This document shows positions 49,036-57,962 of a stretch of 64,000 bases of DNA, one piece after another. A program made the translations under genes and the position numbers. The stretch covers positions 1-64,000 of the forward strand of contig DASVDE010000003.1 of assembly GCA_036381235.1 (NCBI GenBank). Direction: 5' to 3'. The notes below the pieces were generated by a model. That model saw nothing but the letters and a program-made list of their open reading frames with translations, did no database searches and had not been told where the DNA came from. This stretch comes from DASVDE01 sp036381235 (GTDB lineage: Bacteria; Actinomycetota; Thermoleophilia; Solirubrobacterales; 70-9). The number at the start of each line of letters is the position of its first letter. Position 1 is the stretch's first letter.

Positions 49036-50475
49036 ATGTCGAGCAGCCTGGCTCCACCCGCCACGACAGTCGCTGGCGACAGCGACGACCTGGCCTTCGC
49101 CGGGCTCGAGCAGCAGGCGCGACTACTGCAGACGGGCGAGGTCTCCTCGCGTGAGCTCGTCGAGCTGGCGTTGCGCCGAACCGATGCGGCTCAGTCAACC
49201 CTCAACGCCTTCCGAGTCATCCGAGCCGAGGAGGCGCTCGCCGAAGCCGATGAGGCAGACCGGCGCCTCTCCAGCGGAATCGGCGCGCCGCTGCTCGGCG
49301 TGCCGGTAGCGATCAAGGACGACGTAGACCTCGCCGGCTACACGACACCGTTCGGCTGCGCGGGGGATTACAAGCCGGCAGTGCGCGACTGCGAGGCGGT
49401 GGGCAGGCTACGCGAGGCGGGGGCAATCGTGATCGGCAAGACCCACGCCCCCGAGGTCGGACAGTGGCACTTCACGGAGACCCCGTCGCATGGCGCCACG
49501 AGGAACCCATGGAATCCCGCGCACACCCCCGGCGGATCCAGCGGCGGCGCCGCCGTCGCGGTGGCCGCGGGGCTCGTTGCCGCCGCGATCGGCTCCGACG
49601 GGGCGGGGTCGATCCGCGTCCCCGCCGCCTGGACCGGCCTGGTCGGCCTGAAGCCACAGCGCGGCCGTATCTCCACCTGGCCGGAGCCGGAAGCGTTCAA
49701 TGGCCTCACCTGCTTTGGCCCCCTCGCCCGCAGCGTCGGTGACGCGGCCCTGCTTCTCGATGCGGTTCACGGCAACGTCCCCGCCGACCTGCACCGGCCA
49801 CCGGCGCCCAGCCAGCCGTTCGTAGAATCCGCCATGTACGAGCCGCGCCGGTTGCGCGTCGCGCTCTCCTTCTCAACACCATTCGGGGCGCCGGACAATG
49901 TCGACATCGAGCACCGGAGCGCGATCGAGGCGTTTGCCGAGAAACTGGCCGACCTGGGTCACGACGTCTCCGAGGCGGACCCCGAGTACGGCCTGGTCGG
50001 GCTGGCGATCATTCCGCGCGGTCCGGCCGGCGTCGACGAGTGGCTGCGGAGCCATTCCGACGATCGCTCCGGATTGGAGGCGCGCACCCGAACCCATGCC
50101 CGCATCGGGCGGCTGCTCAACGGCATCCCGCTGCGCCTCTCTCGCGCCGCCGAGCCCGCTCTGCGTCGCCGGGTCGGCCGCGTGTTCGACCGTTTTGACG
50201 TCGTCCTCACTCCCACCACCGCAAAGCCGCCCCCTAAGGTGGCCGCGCTCGCCGGCCGCGGCTACTGGGCGACCGGCACCGCCGCGAGCGCGACCTGCCC
50301 GTTCGCCTTTGCCTGGAACGTCGTCGGCTGGCCCGCGATCAGCGTCCCGGCGGGATTGACGGCGACCGGCTTGCCGATCGGCGCCCAGCTGCTCGGCCGC
50401 GAGAACGACGAGGCCACGCTGCTGGGGCTCGCCGGCTCGATCGAGCGCGCCACCGACGGCTGGCGCCAGATCTAG
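49036..50475 (+). CDS. Amidase (amidase-signature family)
   Basis: This 479-residue enzyme has the Ser-cisSer-Lys triad of the amidase-signature family: Lys94 (AIKDDVDL), cis-Ser169 in TPGGSSGGAAVAVAAG, and nucleophile Ser192 in GAGSIRVPAAW. The first 80 residues form the usual helical start (ELVELALRRTDAAQSTLNAF). Substrates of this family range from small amides to fatty-acid amides, so none is proposed. ATG 49036 follows AGGGAG. It is divergent from the tetR-glpK operon and shares its palindromic operator. Confidence 0.92.
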   Translation: MSSSLAPPATTVAGDSDDLAFAGLEQQARLLQTGEVSSRELVELALRRTDAAQSTLNAFRVIRAEEALAEADEADRRLSSGIGAPLLGVPVAIKDDVDLAGYTTPFGCAGDYKPAVRDCEAVGRLREAGAIVIGKTHAPEVGQWHFTETPSHGATRNPWNPAHTPGGSSGGAAVAVAAGLVAAAIGSDGAGSIRVPAAWTGLVGLKPQRGRISTWPEPEAFNGLTCFGPLARSVGDAALLLDAVHGNVPADLHRPPAPSQPFVESAMYEPRRLRVALSFSTPFGAPDNVDIEHRSAIEAFAEKLADLGHDVSEADPEYGLVGLAIIPRGPAGVDEWLRSHSDDRSGLEARTRTHARIGRLLNGIPLRLSRAAEPALRRRVGRVFDRFDVVLTPTTAKPPPKVAALAGRGYWATGTAASATCPFAFAWNVVGWPAISVPAGLTATGLPIGAQLLGRENDEATLLGLAGSIERATDGWRQI

Positions 50476-50480
50476 ATGAT

Positions 50481-51176
50481 CTAGCGGCGCGCGAGGTAGG
50501 CGCTGACGAAGTCGCGCAACTGCCGCGCGCGGTGAAGAAAACCGGCGAGCGTCCTGCCGGTGGCCCGGTGGGAGAGATCGAGCTCGTACTCGCGTAGGCG
50601 ATATCCGGCGCGAACCGCATCGATCGTCATTCCCACCTCCATGCCGTAACCGGAGGCGAAGGGCAGCGTGGCGCGCAGGACTTCCACCCGCAGGGCTCGC
50701 TGGCCGGAGATCGGCGCCGTCGTCTCAATCCCGCAAAGTCGCCGGATCGCCCATCCTGCGAAGCCGAGCGCGATGCCGAAGCCGCCGCCGACCCGTGTCG
50801 AGAAACCGGCGACGGCGAGGTCGCACTCCCCCGACCGCACCGCCTCGACCAGCGGCCTGAGGTGCGCGGCGGAATCGCCGAGGTCTCCGTCGCAGAGCAG
50901 AACCAGCTCAGACCGGGAGCCCTCGCTCAGGACGGCTTCAGCCGCGGCGGTCACGTTGCCCCCCTTGCCGTGAGGACGCCCCCGGCTCACGACCTGGGCG
51001 CCCGCCACGATCGCGGCCTCGGCGGTTCCGTCGGTGGAAGCGTCGTCGGCAACCCATACGTCGGCATTTGGAAAGGCCCCCCTCAGGGACTTCAGCGTCG
51101 CCGCGATCCGGTCGACCTCGTTGTGCGCGGCGACAATCGCGACGAGCTTCCCGCCCGCTTCGTCCTGGGGTCCCAC
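50481..51176 (-). CDS. Glycosyltransferase family 2 protein
   Basis: The 231-residue protein is a GT-A (family 2) glycosyltransferase: VAIVAAHNEVDRIAATLKSL at the start, WVADDASTDGTAE, GKGGNVTAAAEAVL and the LLCDGDLGDS region with the metal-binding D-x-D. The C-terminal part is short and lacks the membrane segments of polyprenyl-phosphate glycosyltransferases. It is close to glucosyl-3-phosphoglycerate synthase or dolichyl-phosphate mannosyltransferase-like enzymes, which cannot be separated here. The GTG at 51176 opens the first strand directly; the longer upstream reading is antisense. Confidence 0.86.
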   Translation of the reverse strand: MGPQDEAGGKLVAIVAAHNEVDRIAATLKSLRGAFPNADVWVADDASTDGTAEAAIVAGAQVVSRGRPHGKGGNVTAAAEAVLSEGSRSELVLLCDGDLGDSAAHLRPLVEAVRSGECDLAVAGFSTRVGGGFGIALGFAGWAIRRLCGIETTAPISGQRALRVEVLRATLPFASGYGMEVGMTIDAVRAGYRLREYELDLSHRATGRTLAGFLHRARQLRDFVSAYLARR

Positions 51177-51198
51177 GGTGTGGCTATTGTGCCGCGCT

Positions 51199-51411
51199 AT
51201 GGCAGATATAGAGGCGCACATCACGGGTAACGTCTGGAAAATCGAGGTTGGGGTCGGCGACACAGTGGAAGACGGCGACACGGTCGTCATCATCGAGTCG
51301 ATGAAGATGGAGATACCGGTCGAAGCCGAGGATGACGGCACGGTGAAGGAGATTCGCTGTGAGGAGGGCCAGGCGGTCAACGAGGGTGACGTCCTCGTAG
51401 TGCTGGAGTAG
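51199..51411 (+). CDS. Stand-alone biotin carboxyl carrier (biotinyl/lipoyl attachment) domain
   Basis: This 70-residue protein is a single biotinyl domain with the modification site IIESMKMEIPV (Lys36) and the pattern GNVWKIEVGVGDTVEDGD. It would carry carboxybiotin for an acyl-CoA or acetyl-CoA carboxylase. It has no biotin carboxylase beside it; the carboxyltransferase at 33295 is a possible partner. The crotonase gene follows after two bases, so they share a transcript. Free carrier domains of this size are known in actinobacteria. Confidence 0.92.
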   Translation: MADIEAHITGNVWKIEVGVGDTVEDGDTVVIIESMKMEIPVEAEDDGTVKEIRCEEGQAVNEGDVLVVLE

Positions 51412-51413
51412 CC

Positions 51414-52220
51414 GTGGAAGAACGGCTCGCCGGTGGCAAGCTCCTGCTCGACTCCCCCGCCGAGGCAGTCGTTCGGATCACGCTCTCCAACCCCGAGCGT
51501 CACAACGCCCTGGATCACGAGATACTCGACGCGTTGGCCGAGACGCTGCCGCGACTGGACCGAGGGATCGAAACCCGTTGCGTGCTGATAACTGGGGCCG
51601 CATCGATCTTCTCAGCCGGGTACGACATCGCGACCATCCCCGCCGAGACGTTCGAGCGCGATGCGGAGGCGCTCGTAGCCCATCCCTTCCACGCCGCGAT
51701 GGAGGCTCTCGCCGGCTACCCATGGCCGACGGTCGCCGCGATCAACGGACACTGCCTCGGCGGGGGGTTGGAGCTGGCAATCACCTGCGACATACGCCTT
51801 TGCGCCGACGGCGCGAAGCTGGGAATGCCACCGGCCAAGCTGGGCTTGGTCTACGGACACACAGGGCTGCGCAAGTTCCTCGACACCATCGGCCTTGCCC
51901 GGACCAAGGAACTGTTCCTCACCGGCCGCAACTTCAACGCCGAGCGGGCGGAGGAGATCGGCCTGGTTCATGAGGTGGTGGGCGACAACGCACTGGAGAG
52001 AGCGGCGGTGGAGCTGGCCGCCGAGATCGCCGTCAACGCGCCGATCTCGATGAAGGGAAACAAGCACGCGATCGACCTGCTCAACCAGAACCCCCAGCTG
52101 ACCGAGCAGCAAGAGGCGGGGCTGGTCGCATTGCGCGAATCCTGTTTCGCCTCAGAGGATTTCCGCGAGGGAATCCGCGCCTTCTCCGAGAAGCGCAAGC
52201 CAGAGTGGAAAGGGCGATGA
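51414..52220 (+). CDS. Enoyl-CoA hydratase/isomerase (crotonase) family protein
   Basis: The 268-residue crotonase has FSAGYDIA and NGHCLGGGLELAIT as its oxyanion-hole segments. The first catalytic glutamate (in GGGLELA) is present, but the second is Ala in GMPPAKLGLV, the reverse of the situation in the crotonase at 34888. This suggests an isomerase or another reaction rather than simple hydration. It starts at GTG two bases after the biotin carrier gene, and co-expression with it is likely. Confidence 0.88.
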   Translation: MEERLAGGKLLLDSPAEAVVRITLSNPERHNALDHEILDALAETLPRLDRGIETRCVLITGAASIFSAGYDIATIPAETFERDAEALVAHPFHAAMEALAGYPWPTVAAINGHCLGGGLELAITCDIRLCADGAKLGMPPAKLGLVYGHTGLRKFLDTIGLARTKELFLTGRNFNAERAEEIGLVHEVVGDNALERAAVELAAEIAVNAPISMKGNKHAIDLLNQNPQLTEQQEAGLVALRESCFASEDFREGIRAFSEKRKPEWKGR

Positions 52221-52251
52221 GCGCGGAGCGAGCAAGCGTCCATCTCTGTCT

Positions 52252-52277
52252 CTTCGCGCTGCGAGCGAAGCGCGAAG
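52252..52277. repeat. Short inverted repeat in crotonase-alkA gap
   Basis: CTTCGCGC (52252-52259) and GCGCGAAG (52270-52277) form an 8-bp stem with a 10-base loop in the 64-base gap. No T-run follows, and the sequence GCGATGAGCG occurs on both sides of the gap. It may be a weak terminator or processed spacer. Confidence 0.4.
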
Positions 52278-52284
52278 GGATGCG

Positions 52285-52911
52285 ATGAGCGGACGGGCGG
52301 CGCTGGCCGCCTCCGATCCGGTGATGGCGGCGCTGATCGAGCGGGTCGGGGAGATCGATCTCGAGACCCGGCTCCGACGACGCAGCGAGGAGCGTCCAGC
52401 CGACGCCTATGGCGCGCTGCTGCGGGCGATCGTCGGCCAGCAGCTCTCGACCAAAGCGGCACGCACGATCTACCTGCGGGTGCTGGACCTCTTCGACGGC
52501 AAGACACCCGCGCCGGAGCGTCTACTGGAGGCGAGCGAGAAGGATCTGCGAGGCGCGGGCCTCTCCGGGCGCAAGGTCGAGTACATCCGCGACCTGGCCT
52601 CCCACGTCCTCGAAGGCGAGCTGGAGCTCGATCGGCTCGAACAGCTCTCCGATGAGCAGGTAATCGAGGAGATAGTCGCGGTCCGCGGCCTCGGGCGCTG
52701 GACCGCGGAGATGTTCCTGATCTTCCACCTCGAGCGGCCTGACGTCCTCTCCGGTGGAGACCTTGGCATTCGCAAGGCAGTCGGGATCGAGTACGGGCTC
52801 GATGAGATGCCGCCTCCCGCGCGGGTGCTGGAGATCGGCGAGCCGTGGAGCCCGTACCGCAGCCTCGCCTCCCTGTACCTGTGGGAGTCGCTTGCCAATG
52901 CGCCGGCCTAG
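52285..52911 (+). CDS. DNA-3-methyladenine glycosylase II family (AlkA-like)
   Basis: The 208-residue protein belongs to the helix-hairpin-helix GPD superfamily that removes alkylated purines from DNA. The HhH element is VRGLGRWTAEM (residues 133-143) and the catalytic aspartate is Asp159 in LSGGDLGIRKAVG. IVGQQLSTKAARTI near residue 50 is the conserved family start. It is shorter than E. coli AlkA, lacking the N-terminal beta domain, as many actinobacterial homologues do. The ATG at 52285 is preceded by AGGGATG. Confidence 0.9.
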   Translation: MSGRAALAASDPVMAALIERVGEIDLETRLRRRSEERPADAYGALLRAIVGQQLSTKAARTIYLRVLDLFDGKTPAPERLLEASEKDLRGAGLSGRKVEYIRDLASHVLEGELELDRLEQLSDEQVIEEIVAVRGLGRWTAEMFLIFHLERPDVLSGGDLGIRKAVGIEYGLDEMPPPARVLEIGEPWSPYRSLASLYLWESLANAPA

Positions 52912-52946
52912 CGGCGGGGCGACGACTCGTGTCGCAGAGTAGGCGC

Positions 52947-54431
52947 ATGCGTCGCCTGCGCTTTTGGCTGGGGCTGGCGGCGGTCGCGGCGATCGGCATC
53001 GGGTCGCTGGCCGCTGCGCTGATCGTCCACGCCAACGACACCGCCGACTTCCACCGGATGCAGCGCAGCGAGGCGATCCGCTCGGCGCGCCAGGCGGAGG
53101 CCGTGGCGGGGCTATCGGTCGGCCAGCTCGCGAGCGTCGCCGCCTTCTTCCGGGCCGAAGGGCACTTCACCCGGCACGAGTTCGAGGTCATCGCAGCGCC
53201 GCTGCTTCAACGTGGAGCCCTGAGCGGCACCGTCTTCATCCAGAGGGTGCCCCACTCCCGGCGAGCGGCTTTCGAGCGAACTCATCGCGTTCCGATCTTC
53301 GAGCCGAGCCCCAGGGGGCCGAAGAAAGCGGGCGAGCGAGCCGAGTACTTCCCGATCGCCTACGCCGTCCACAAACTCCAAACACAGGGCCCCATCGGCT
53401 ACGACCTCGCCGCCGATCCGAAACGAGCCCCGTTCCTGCGCCGCGCCCGCGACCGTGGCAAACCGGTCGCCACTCCGCCTTTGAACCTGCTGATCGGCGG
53501 GCTCGGCATCAACGTATATCGCCCGGTATACCGCGATGGGGCGCCTACCTCAACCGTCGCGCAACGGCGATCTGCGTTGATCGGCTTTGCGGCCGGCGCT
53601 TTCCTGGTCAACGATCTCGCTACCGCAGCCATCTCCACCGTCTCCGACGAAGTCGACGTGCAGCTGCGGACGGAGGGACGCTCGGTGGCAGGAAGCAGCG
53701 AAGCCCTCGACGATGCCGCCAGCGCGCGCATCCACATCGCCGATCGCATCTGGCTGCTGGTCGTTCGAGACCCAAACCGACCCGGCATCGGCCTGCCTCT
53801 CCTGCTCGCCGGGATCGGCATCTCACTGGCCGCGCTGCTGGGAGCGCTGATCCTCGTCTGGAGTCGCAACGAGCGGATGCAGGAGCTTCAGCGCCAGGCT
53901 AGCCAGGACTCGCTGACCGGCCTCAAGAACCGACGCCGCTTCGAGGAAGACCTGCGCGACGAAATGGCGCGAAGCCGCCGCGACGGCAGGCGCGGCGCCG
54001 TGCTGATGCTGGACCTCGACAACTTCAAGACGGTCAACGACACGCTCGGGCACCCGGTGGGTGACCGGTTGATCGAGGAGATCGCCAACCTGCTGCATGC
54101 GCGGATGCGGGAGACCGACGTGCTGGCCCGACTCGGGGGGGACGAGTTTGGGATCGTGCTGCCGAACTGCGGCGAGGCGGAGGCGCGCGGTGTAGCCGAG
54201 GCGATCGCCACGTCGGTTCGCGAGCACGTATCGAGAGGGGACGGAGTGCCCGGAATCACCGCCAGCGTCGGAATCTCGATGTTCGGGGACCCTCACCACA
54301 GCCTGGAGACGGTGATCTCCGAGGCCGACGCCGCGATGTATGCGGCCAAGGACGCCGGTCGCGATGCGGTGCGCGTATTCGACCCCCAAACCATCCGGGC
54401 AAGCGGGTCCACGAGCCTCGACCCGAAGTGA
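52947..54431 (+). CDS. Membrane diguanylate cyclase with CHASE-type sensor domain
   Basis: The 494-residue protein has an N-terminal membrane segment (about 5-28), an extracytoplasmic CHASE-like domain (up to about 265, with VFIQRVPHSRRAAFE and GYDLAADPKRAPFL typical of CHASE), a second membrane segment (about 273-297), and a GGDEF domain. The active-site motif is LGGDEFGIVLPN, with LTGLKNRRRFEEDL and LDLDNFKTVNDTLGH, so synthesis of cyclic di-GMP is predicted. No EAL domain is present. The start is uncertain between ATG 52947 and GTG 52929. Confidence 0.9.
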   Translation: MRRLRFWLGLAAVAAIGIGSLAAALIVHANDTADFHRMQRSEAIRSARQAEAVAGLSVGQLASVAAFFRAEGHFTRHEFEVIAAPLLQRGALSGTVFIQRVPHSRRAAFERTHRVPIFEPSPRGPKKAGERAEYFPIAYAVHKLQTQGPIGYDLAADPKRAPFLRRARDRGKPVATPPLNLLIGGLGINVYRPVYRDGAPTSTVAQRRSALIGFAAGAFLVNDLATAAISTVSDEVDVQLRTEGRSVAGSSEALDDAASARIHIADRIWLLVVRDPNRPGIGLPLLLAGIGISLAALLGALILVWSRNERMQELQRQASQDSLTGLKNRRRFEEDLRDEMARSRRDGRRGAVLMLDLDNFKTVNDTLGHPVGDRLIEEIANLLHARMRETDVLARLGGDEFGIVLPNCGEAEARGVAEAIATSVREHVSRGDGVPGITASVGISMFGDPHHSLETVISEADAAMYAAKDAGRDAVRVFDPQTIRASGSTSLDPK

Positions 54432-54438
54432 ACCCGGC

Positions 54439-55557
54439 TCAACGGCCAGGCGCCAGATCACGGCGAAGATCGAGCACCCGCTGCGCCGAGCGCACGGACT
54501 CTTCACGGTCGAGGGTCCCGCTGCGAAAGCGGCGGGCCAGCGCTCGCCGAGCCCTGGCCGCCGCCCGGTAGTCGGCGAACAGCAGCAGGTCGACACCGGC
54601 TCGCGCCGCAGCCAGCCCGGCTTTGGCCGGCTCGCCGAAGTCCCGCACCGCGACGGTGCCGAGCGCGTCGGTGATCGAAACGCCTTCGAAACCGAGTCGG
54701 GAGCGCAGCTCGCCGGTGGCGATCGCGCGACTGAAGGCGGCGGGCTTCGATGAGAAGGCCGGGTAGATCGCGGTGCTCAGCATCGCGATCTCACCGCCGG
54801 TCGCGACAAAACGTCGGAAAGGGGCCTCATCGACGCGCCGCAGCCGGCCCTTGGAGAGCGCGATCCGCTGCACGGCGAAGTCGGTGTTCTCCCGCGCCGC
54901 GCCGAGGCCGGGGAAGTGCTTGGCGACAGCCGCGACCTCTCCGGCCCGCAGGCCGTCGGCGAACGGGATGGCTGTGGCGGCCACCTCCCTGGCGGTAGAG
55001 CCGAAGCCGCGACCGGTAGCGGCGATCGTCCCTCCGGGGCGAGCAACGTCGAGGACGGGTGCGAGGTCGACGTTGATGCCGATCTCACGCAGGTTGGCTG
55101 CCGTGAGGCGCCCCTGCTCGCGGCTGAAGGCGGCGCCTCGCTCTCCCATCGCCTCGGCCGAGGCGCTCGGCGCGCCGTCGACCCGCTTCACCAGGCCGCC
55201 CTCCTGGTCAGCCATCACCAGAAGCGGATCGCGCAAGCCCGCCGGTCGCGGGATCGCCTGCAGCCGGCGGGTCAGCCGCCTGCCCGTGGATCTGTTGGGA
55301 AGGTTGGCCGCAAACAGGACCACCCCGGCGACCTCCCCCTCCCGGATCATCCGCTTCACGGCGATAGGAGGCCGGGGGCCCGCGAAGCCGATCACGATCC
55401 TCTGCCCGGCGAGGCGACCGGTTGTGAGGCGCTCGGCGGCGCTCGGCGCCGGCGCGGCACCGTCGCCGAGCGCGACGCCAAAGGCGAATGCCCCGACTGC
55501 CAGCCCGCACAGAGCACCCGCAGCAGCCCGCCTTCGCCTGCTCGTCGCCTCTCTCAC
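54439..55557 (-). CDS. Secreted glycoside hydrolase family 3 protein (NagZ-like)
   Basis: The 372-residue protein has an N-terminal hydrophobic segment (about 11-30) after RRRR, indicating export or membrane anchoring. The GH3 barrel has MADQEGGLVKRVDG, GINVDLAPVLDV, the motif KHFPGLGAARENTD and the nucleophile region SITDALG. In NagZ the acid/base dyad needs a histidine in KHFPGHG..DSH; here that segment is LG..NTD, so the catalytic acid may differ. It is likely a cell-wall glycosidase. Start is GTG 55557. Confidence 0.86.
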   Translation of the reverse strand: MREATSRRRRAAAGALCGLAVGAFAFGVALGDGAAPAPSAAERLTTGRLAGQRIVIGFAGPRPPIAVKRMIREGEVAGVVLFAANLPNRSTGRRLTRRLQAIPRPAGLRDPLLVMADQEGGLVKRVDGAPSASAEAMGERGAAFSREQGRLTAANLREIGINVDLAPVLDVARPGGTIAATGRGFGSTAREVAATAIPFADGLRAGEVAAVAKHFPGLGAARENTDFAVQRIALSKGRLRRVDEAPFRRFVATGGEIAMLSTAIYPAFSSKPAAFSRAIATGELRSRLGFEGVSITDALGTVAVRDFGEPAKAGLAAARAGVDLLLFADYRAAARARRALARRFRSGTLDREESVRSAQRVLDLRRDLAPGR

Positions 55558-55634
55558 AGGAGCCGATGTTAGGCGCAGTTAGCGAGGTTTCGATGGGCAG
55601 CAACCGTCCGGGGCGACGCCTAGCCTTGCGGCGA

Positions 55635-56759
55635 ATGGCCTCTCTCATCTCGTTCGACGAAGCGCTGGCGCTCGGTGAGCTGACCGATCGCCAGGAAATC
55701 GGCGACCTGGTCGAGCGCGCCTGGCAGGTCCGCCGTGAGAACTTCGGCGACTCGACCGACATGTGCTCGCTGGTCAACGCCAAGTCCGGCGGTTGCGCTG
55801 AGGACTGCGGCTTCTGCGCCCAGTCGCGCTACGCAGAAGCAGACACGCCGATGCACGCGATGATGGAGCCCGAGCAGATCCTCGAGCACGCGAAAGCGGC
55901 CGAGGCGGCAGGAGCTCACCGCTTCTGCATGGTCACCCAGGGGCAGGGGCTCTCCAAACGGGATTTCTCGAAGATCCTCGAGGGGGCGAAGCTGGTTGCC
56001 GAGCAGACCAACCTGAAGCGCTGTGCCTCGATCGGCCACATGTCCCCCGCGCGGGCAAAGGCTCTGCGCGAAGCGGGAATCCAGCGCGTCCACCACAACG
56101 TCGAGTCCTCGCGCTCCTACTACCCGGAGGTCTCCACGACCGTGCGCTACGAGGGCCGCCTGCGGACGATCCAGGCGGTCAAGGAAGCCGGGTTGGAGAC
56201 CTGCGTAGGGGGCATCCTCAACCTCGGCGAATCGCCGCGGCAACGGGTGGAGATGGCCTTCGAGCTGACCGAGATCAACCCGACCTCGGTGCCGATCAAC
56301 CTGCTCAACCCGCGCGATGGCACCAAGTTCGGCGACCGGCCGCTGATGGACGCCTGGGAGGTCGTCAAGTGGGTGGCGATCTTCAGGCTGGTCATTCCCG
56401 GCGCCCTGTTCCGCCTCTGCGGCGGCCGGGTCGAGAACCTCGGCGACCTCCAGCCCCTTGCGGTGAAGGCGGGGTTGAATGGAGTGATGATGGGCAACTT
56501 CCTCACAACGCTCGGCGCGGAGCCCGAGGACGATCGAGCAATGTTCGAGGAGCTGGGGCTGAACGTCGCGCGCCAAGCCGACAACGGCTCCAACCCACGT
56601 CCCGACAACCGCGACGGCTGGTTGGAGGGCGAGACGCCGCCGACGCCGATAGACGCGCTGATCGACCGCCAGGAGGAGGCCAACTTCTGGGATCCCTCCA
56701 CGCAGCTCCGCGTGATCAAGAAGACGAAGAAGCCTCCTCCGTATCCACAGGCCGCATGA
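55635..56759 (+). CDS. bioB: Biotin synthase
   Basis: This radical-SAM enzyme inserts sulfur into dethiobiotin to make biotin. The 374-residue protein has the 4Fe-4S cysteines Cys54, Cys58 and Cys61 in KSGGCAEDCGFCAQS, followed by segments matching BioB: the 2Fe-2S cysteine near RFCMVTQG, TCVGGILNLGESPRQRV, and PINLLNPRDGTKF. The tail beyond about residue 320 is an extension. It starts the operon bioB-bioF-bioD, and bioF's ATG overlaps its stop. The ATG at 55635 is preferred to upstream in-frame starts. Confidence 0.97.
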   Translation: MASLISFDEALALGELTDRQEIGDLVERAWQVRRENFGDSTDMCSLVNAKSGGCAEDCGFCAQSRYAEADTPMHAMMEPEQILEHAKAAEAAGAHRFCMVTQGQGLSKRDFSKILEGAKLVAEQTNLKRCASIGHMSPARAKALREAGIQRVHHNVESSRSYYPEVSTTVRYEGRLRTIQAVKEAGLETCVGGILNLGESPRQRVEMAFELTEINPTSVPINLLNPRDGTKFGDRPLMDAWEVVKWVAIFRLVIPGALFRLCGGRVENLGDLQPLAVKAGLNGVMMGNFLTTLGAEPEDDRAMFEELGLNVARQADNGSNPRPDNRDGWLEGETPPTPIDALIDRQEEANFWDPSTQLRVIKKTKKPPPYPQAA

Positions 56760-57958
56760 CCGACGTCGCAGAGCGGCTGGAGGAGCTTCGAGACAGGGGG
56801 CTTCGCCGGCGGTTGCGACTGATCGAAGGACCGCAGGGACCTCATGTCCTGCTCGACGGCCGGCCGGTGCTGCTGCTCTGCTCGAACGACTACCTCGGCC
56901 TGGCCGACCATCCACGAGTTCGCGAATCCGCCGCGGACGCGGCGCTGCGCTGGGGCGCGGGGGCGGGCGCCTCGCGGCTGATCAGCGGCAATATGCAGCC
57001 CCACCGCAATCTGGAGCAGCGGCTGGCCGAGTTCAAGGGGCACCCTTCTGCGCTTCTCTTCGGCTCCGGCTACCTCGCCAACACCGGCGCCGTCGCCGCG
57101 CTGGCGGGGCGTGGAGAGGTCGTCTTCTCCGACGAGCTGAACCACGCCAGCATCGTCGACGGCTGCCGCCTTTCCCGCGCCGAGACCTTCGTCTATCGCC
57201 ATCGCGATGTCGAGCACCTCGCCTGGGGGCTGCGCGAGGCGGCTGGGCGCGGCTCGCTGATCGTCACCGACGGCGTCTTCTCGATGGACGGCGACGTCGC
57301 GCCCTTGGCTGAGCTGGTGGAGCTGGCCCGTCGCCACGCCTGCCGGCTGATGGTCGACGAGGCACATGCCACCGGCGCGCTCGGCCCCGGTGGGCGAGGC
57401 TCGGTCGCCGCTGCCGGCCTGACCGAAGAGGTCGACGTCCTCGTCGGCACGCTCGGCAAGGCGCTCGGCTCCTACGGCGCCTACGTTTGCACCGACCGCG
57501 AGACCGTCGAATACCTGGTCAACGCAGCCCGGCCGTTCATCTTCTCCACTGCCCCCCCGCCCCCCGCCATGGCTGCCGCAGCCGCCGCCCTTGAGCTGCT
57601 GGAAGCCCAGCCCGAACGGGTCGCCGACCTGCGGATCAACGCAGCAGCCCTGCGCGAGGCGCTTGCCGGCGAGGGTCTCGAGGTGGGCGGAGCGGGAACC
57701 CAGATCGTGCCGGTTGGGGTGGGTGAGGCGGATGCGACGATGGAGCTGAGCGAACGGCTCCTGGAGCGCGGCGTCTTCGCGCAGGGGATCCGCCCGCCGA
57801 CGGTCCCTGAGGGCTCTTCACGGCTGCGCTTCACCGTGATGTCGACGCACCGGGTCGGCGAGCTACAGGAGGCGGCAAAGCAGGTTGGCGCGGCAGCGCG
57901 GGAGCGGGGGATCGGCTCGGCGCTGGCGCAGTCCCGCTCGCTGGCAGTTGCCGCGTAG
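56756..57958 (+). CDS. bioF: 8-amino-7-oxononanoate synthase
   Basis: This pyridoxal-phosphate enzyme condenses pimeloyl-ACP (or -CoA) with alanine in biotin synthesis. The 400-residue protein has the oxoamine synthase pattern: LLCSNDYLGLADHP, GAGASRLISGN, SDELNHASIVDG, VDEAHATGALG, and the PLP lysine in GTLGKALGSYG. It begins at an ATG that overlaps the bioB stop (ATGA), and bioD follows four bases after its stop, so the three are one operon. The last 25 residues are an extra tail. Confidence 0.97.
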   Translation: MTDVAERLEELRDRGLRRRLRLIEGPQGPHVLLDGRPVLLLCSNDYLGLADHPRVRESAADAALRWGAGAGASRLISGNMQPHRNLEQRLAEFKGHPSALLFGSGYLANTGAVAALAGRGEVVFSDELNHASIVDGCRLSRAETFVYRHRDVEHLAWGLREAAGRGSLIVTDGVFSMDGDVAPLAELVELARRHACRLMVDEAHATGALGPGGRGSVAAAGLTEEVDVLVGTLGKALGSYGAYVCTDRETVEYLVNAARPFIFSTAPPPPAMAAAAAALELLEAQPERVADLRINAAALREALAGEGLEVGGAGTQIVPVGVGEADATMELSERLLERGVFAQGIRPPTVPEGSSRLRFTVMSTHRVGELQEAAKQVGAAARERGIGSALAQSRSLAVAA

Positions 57959-57962
57959 CGCA

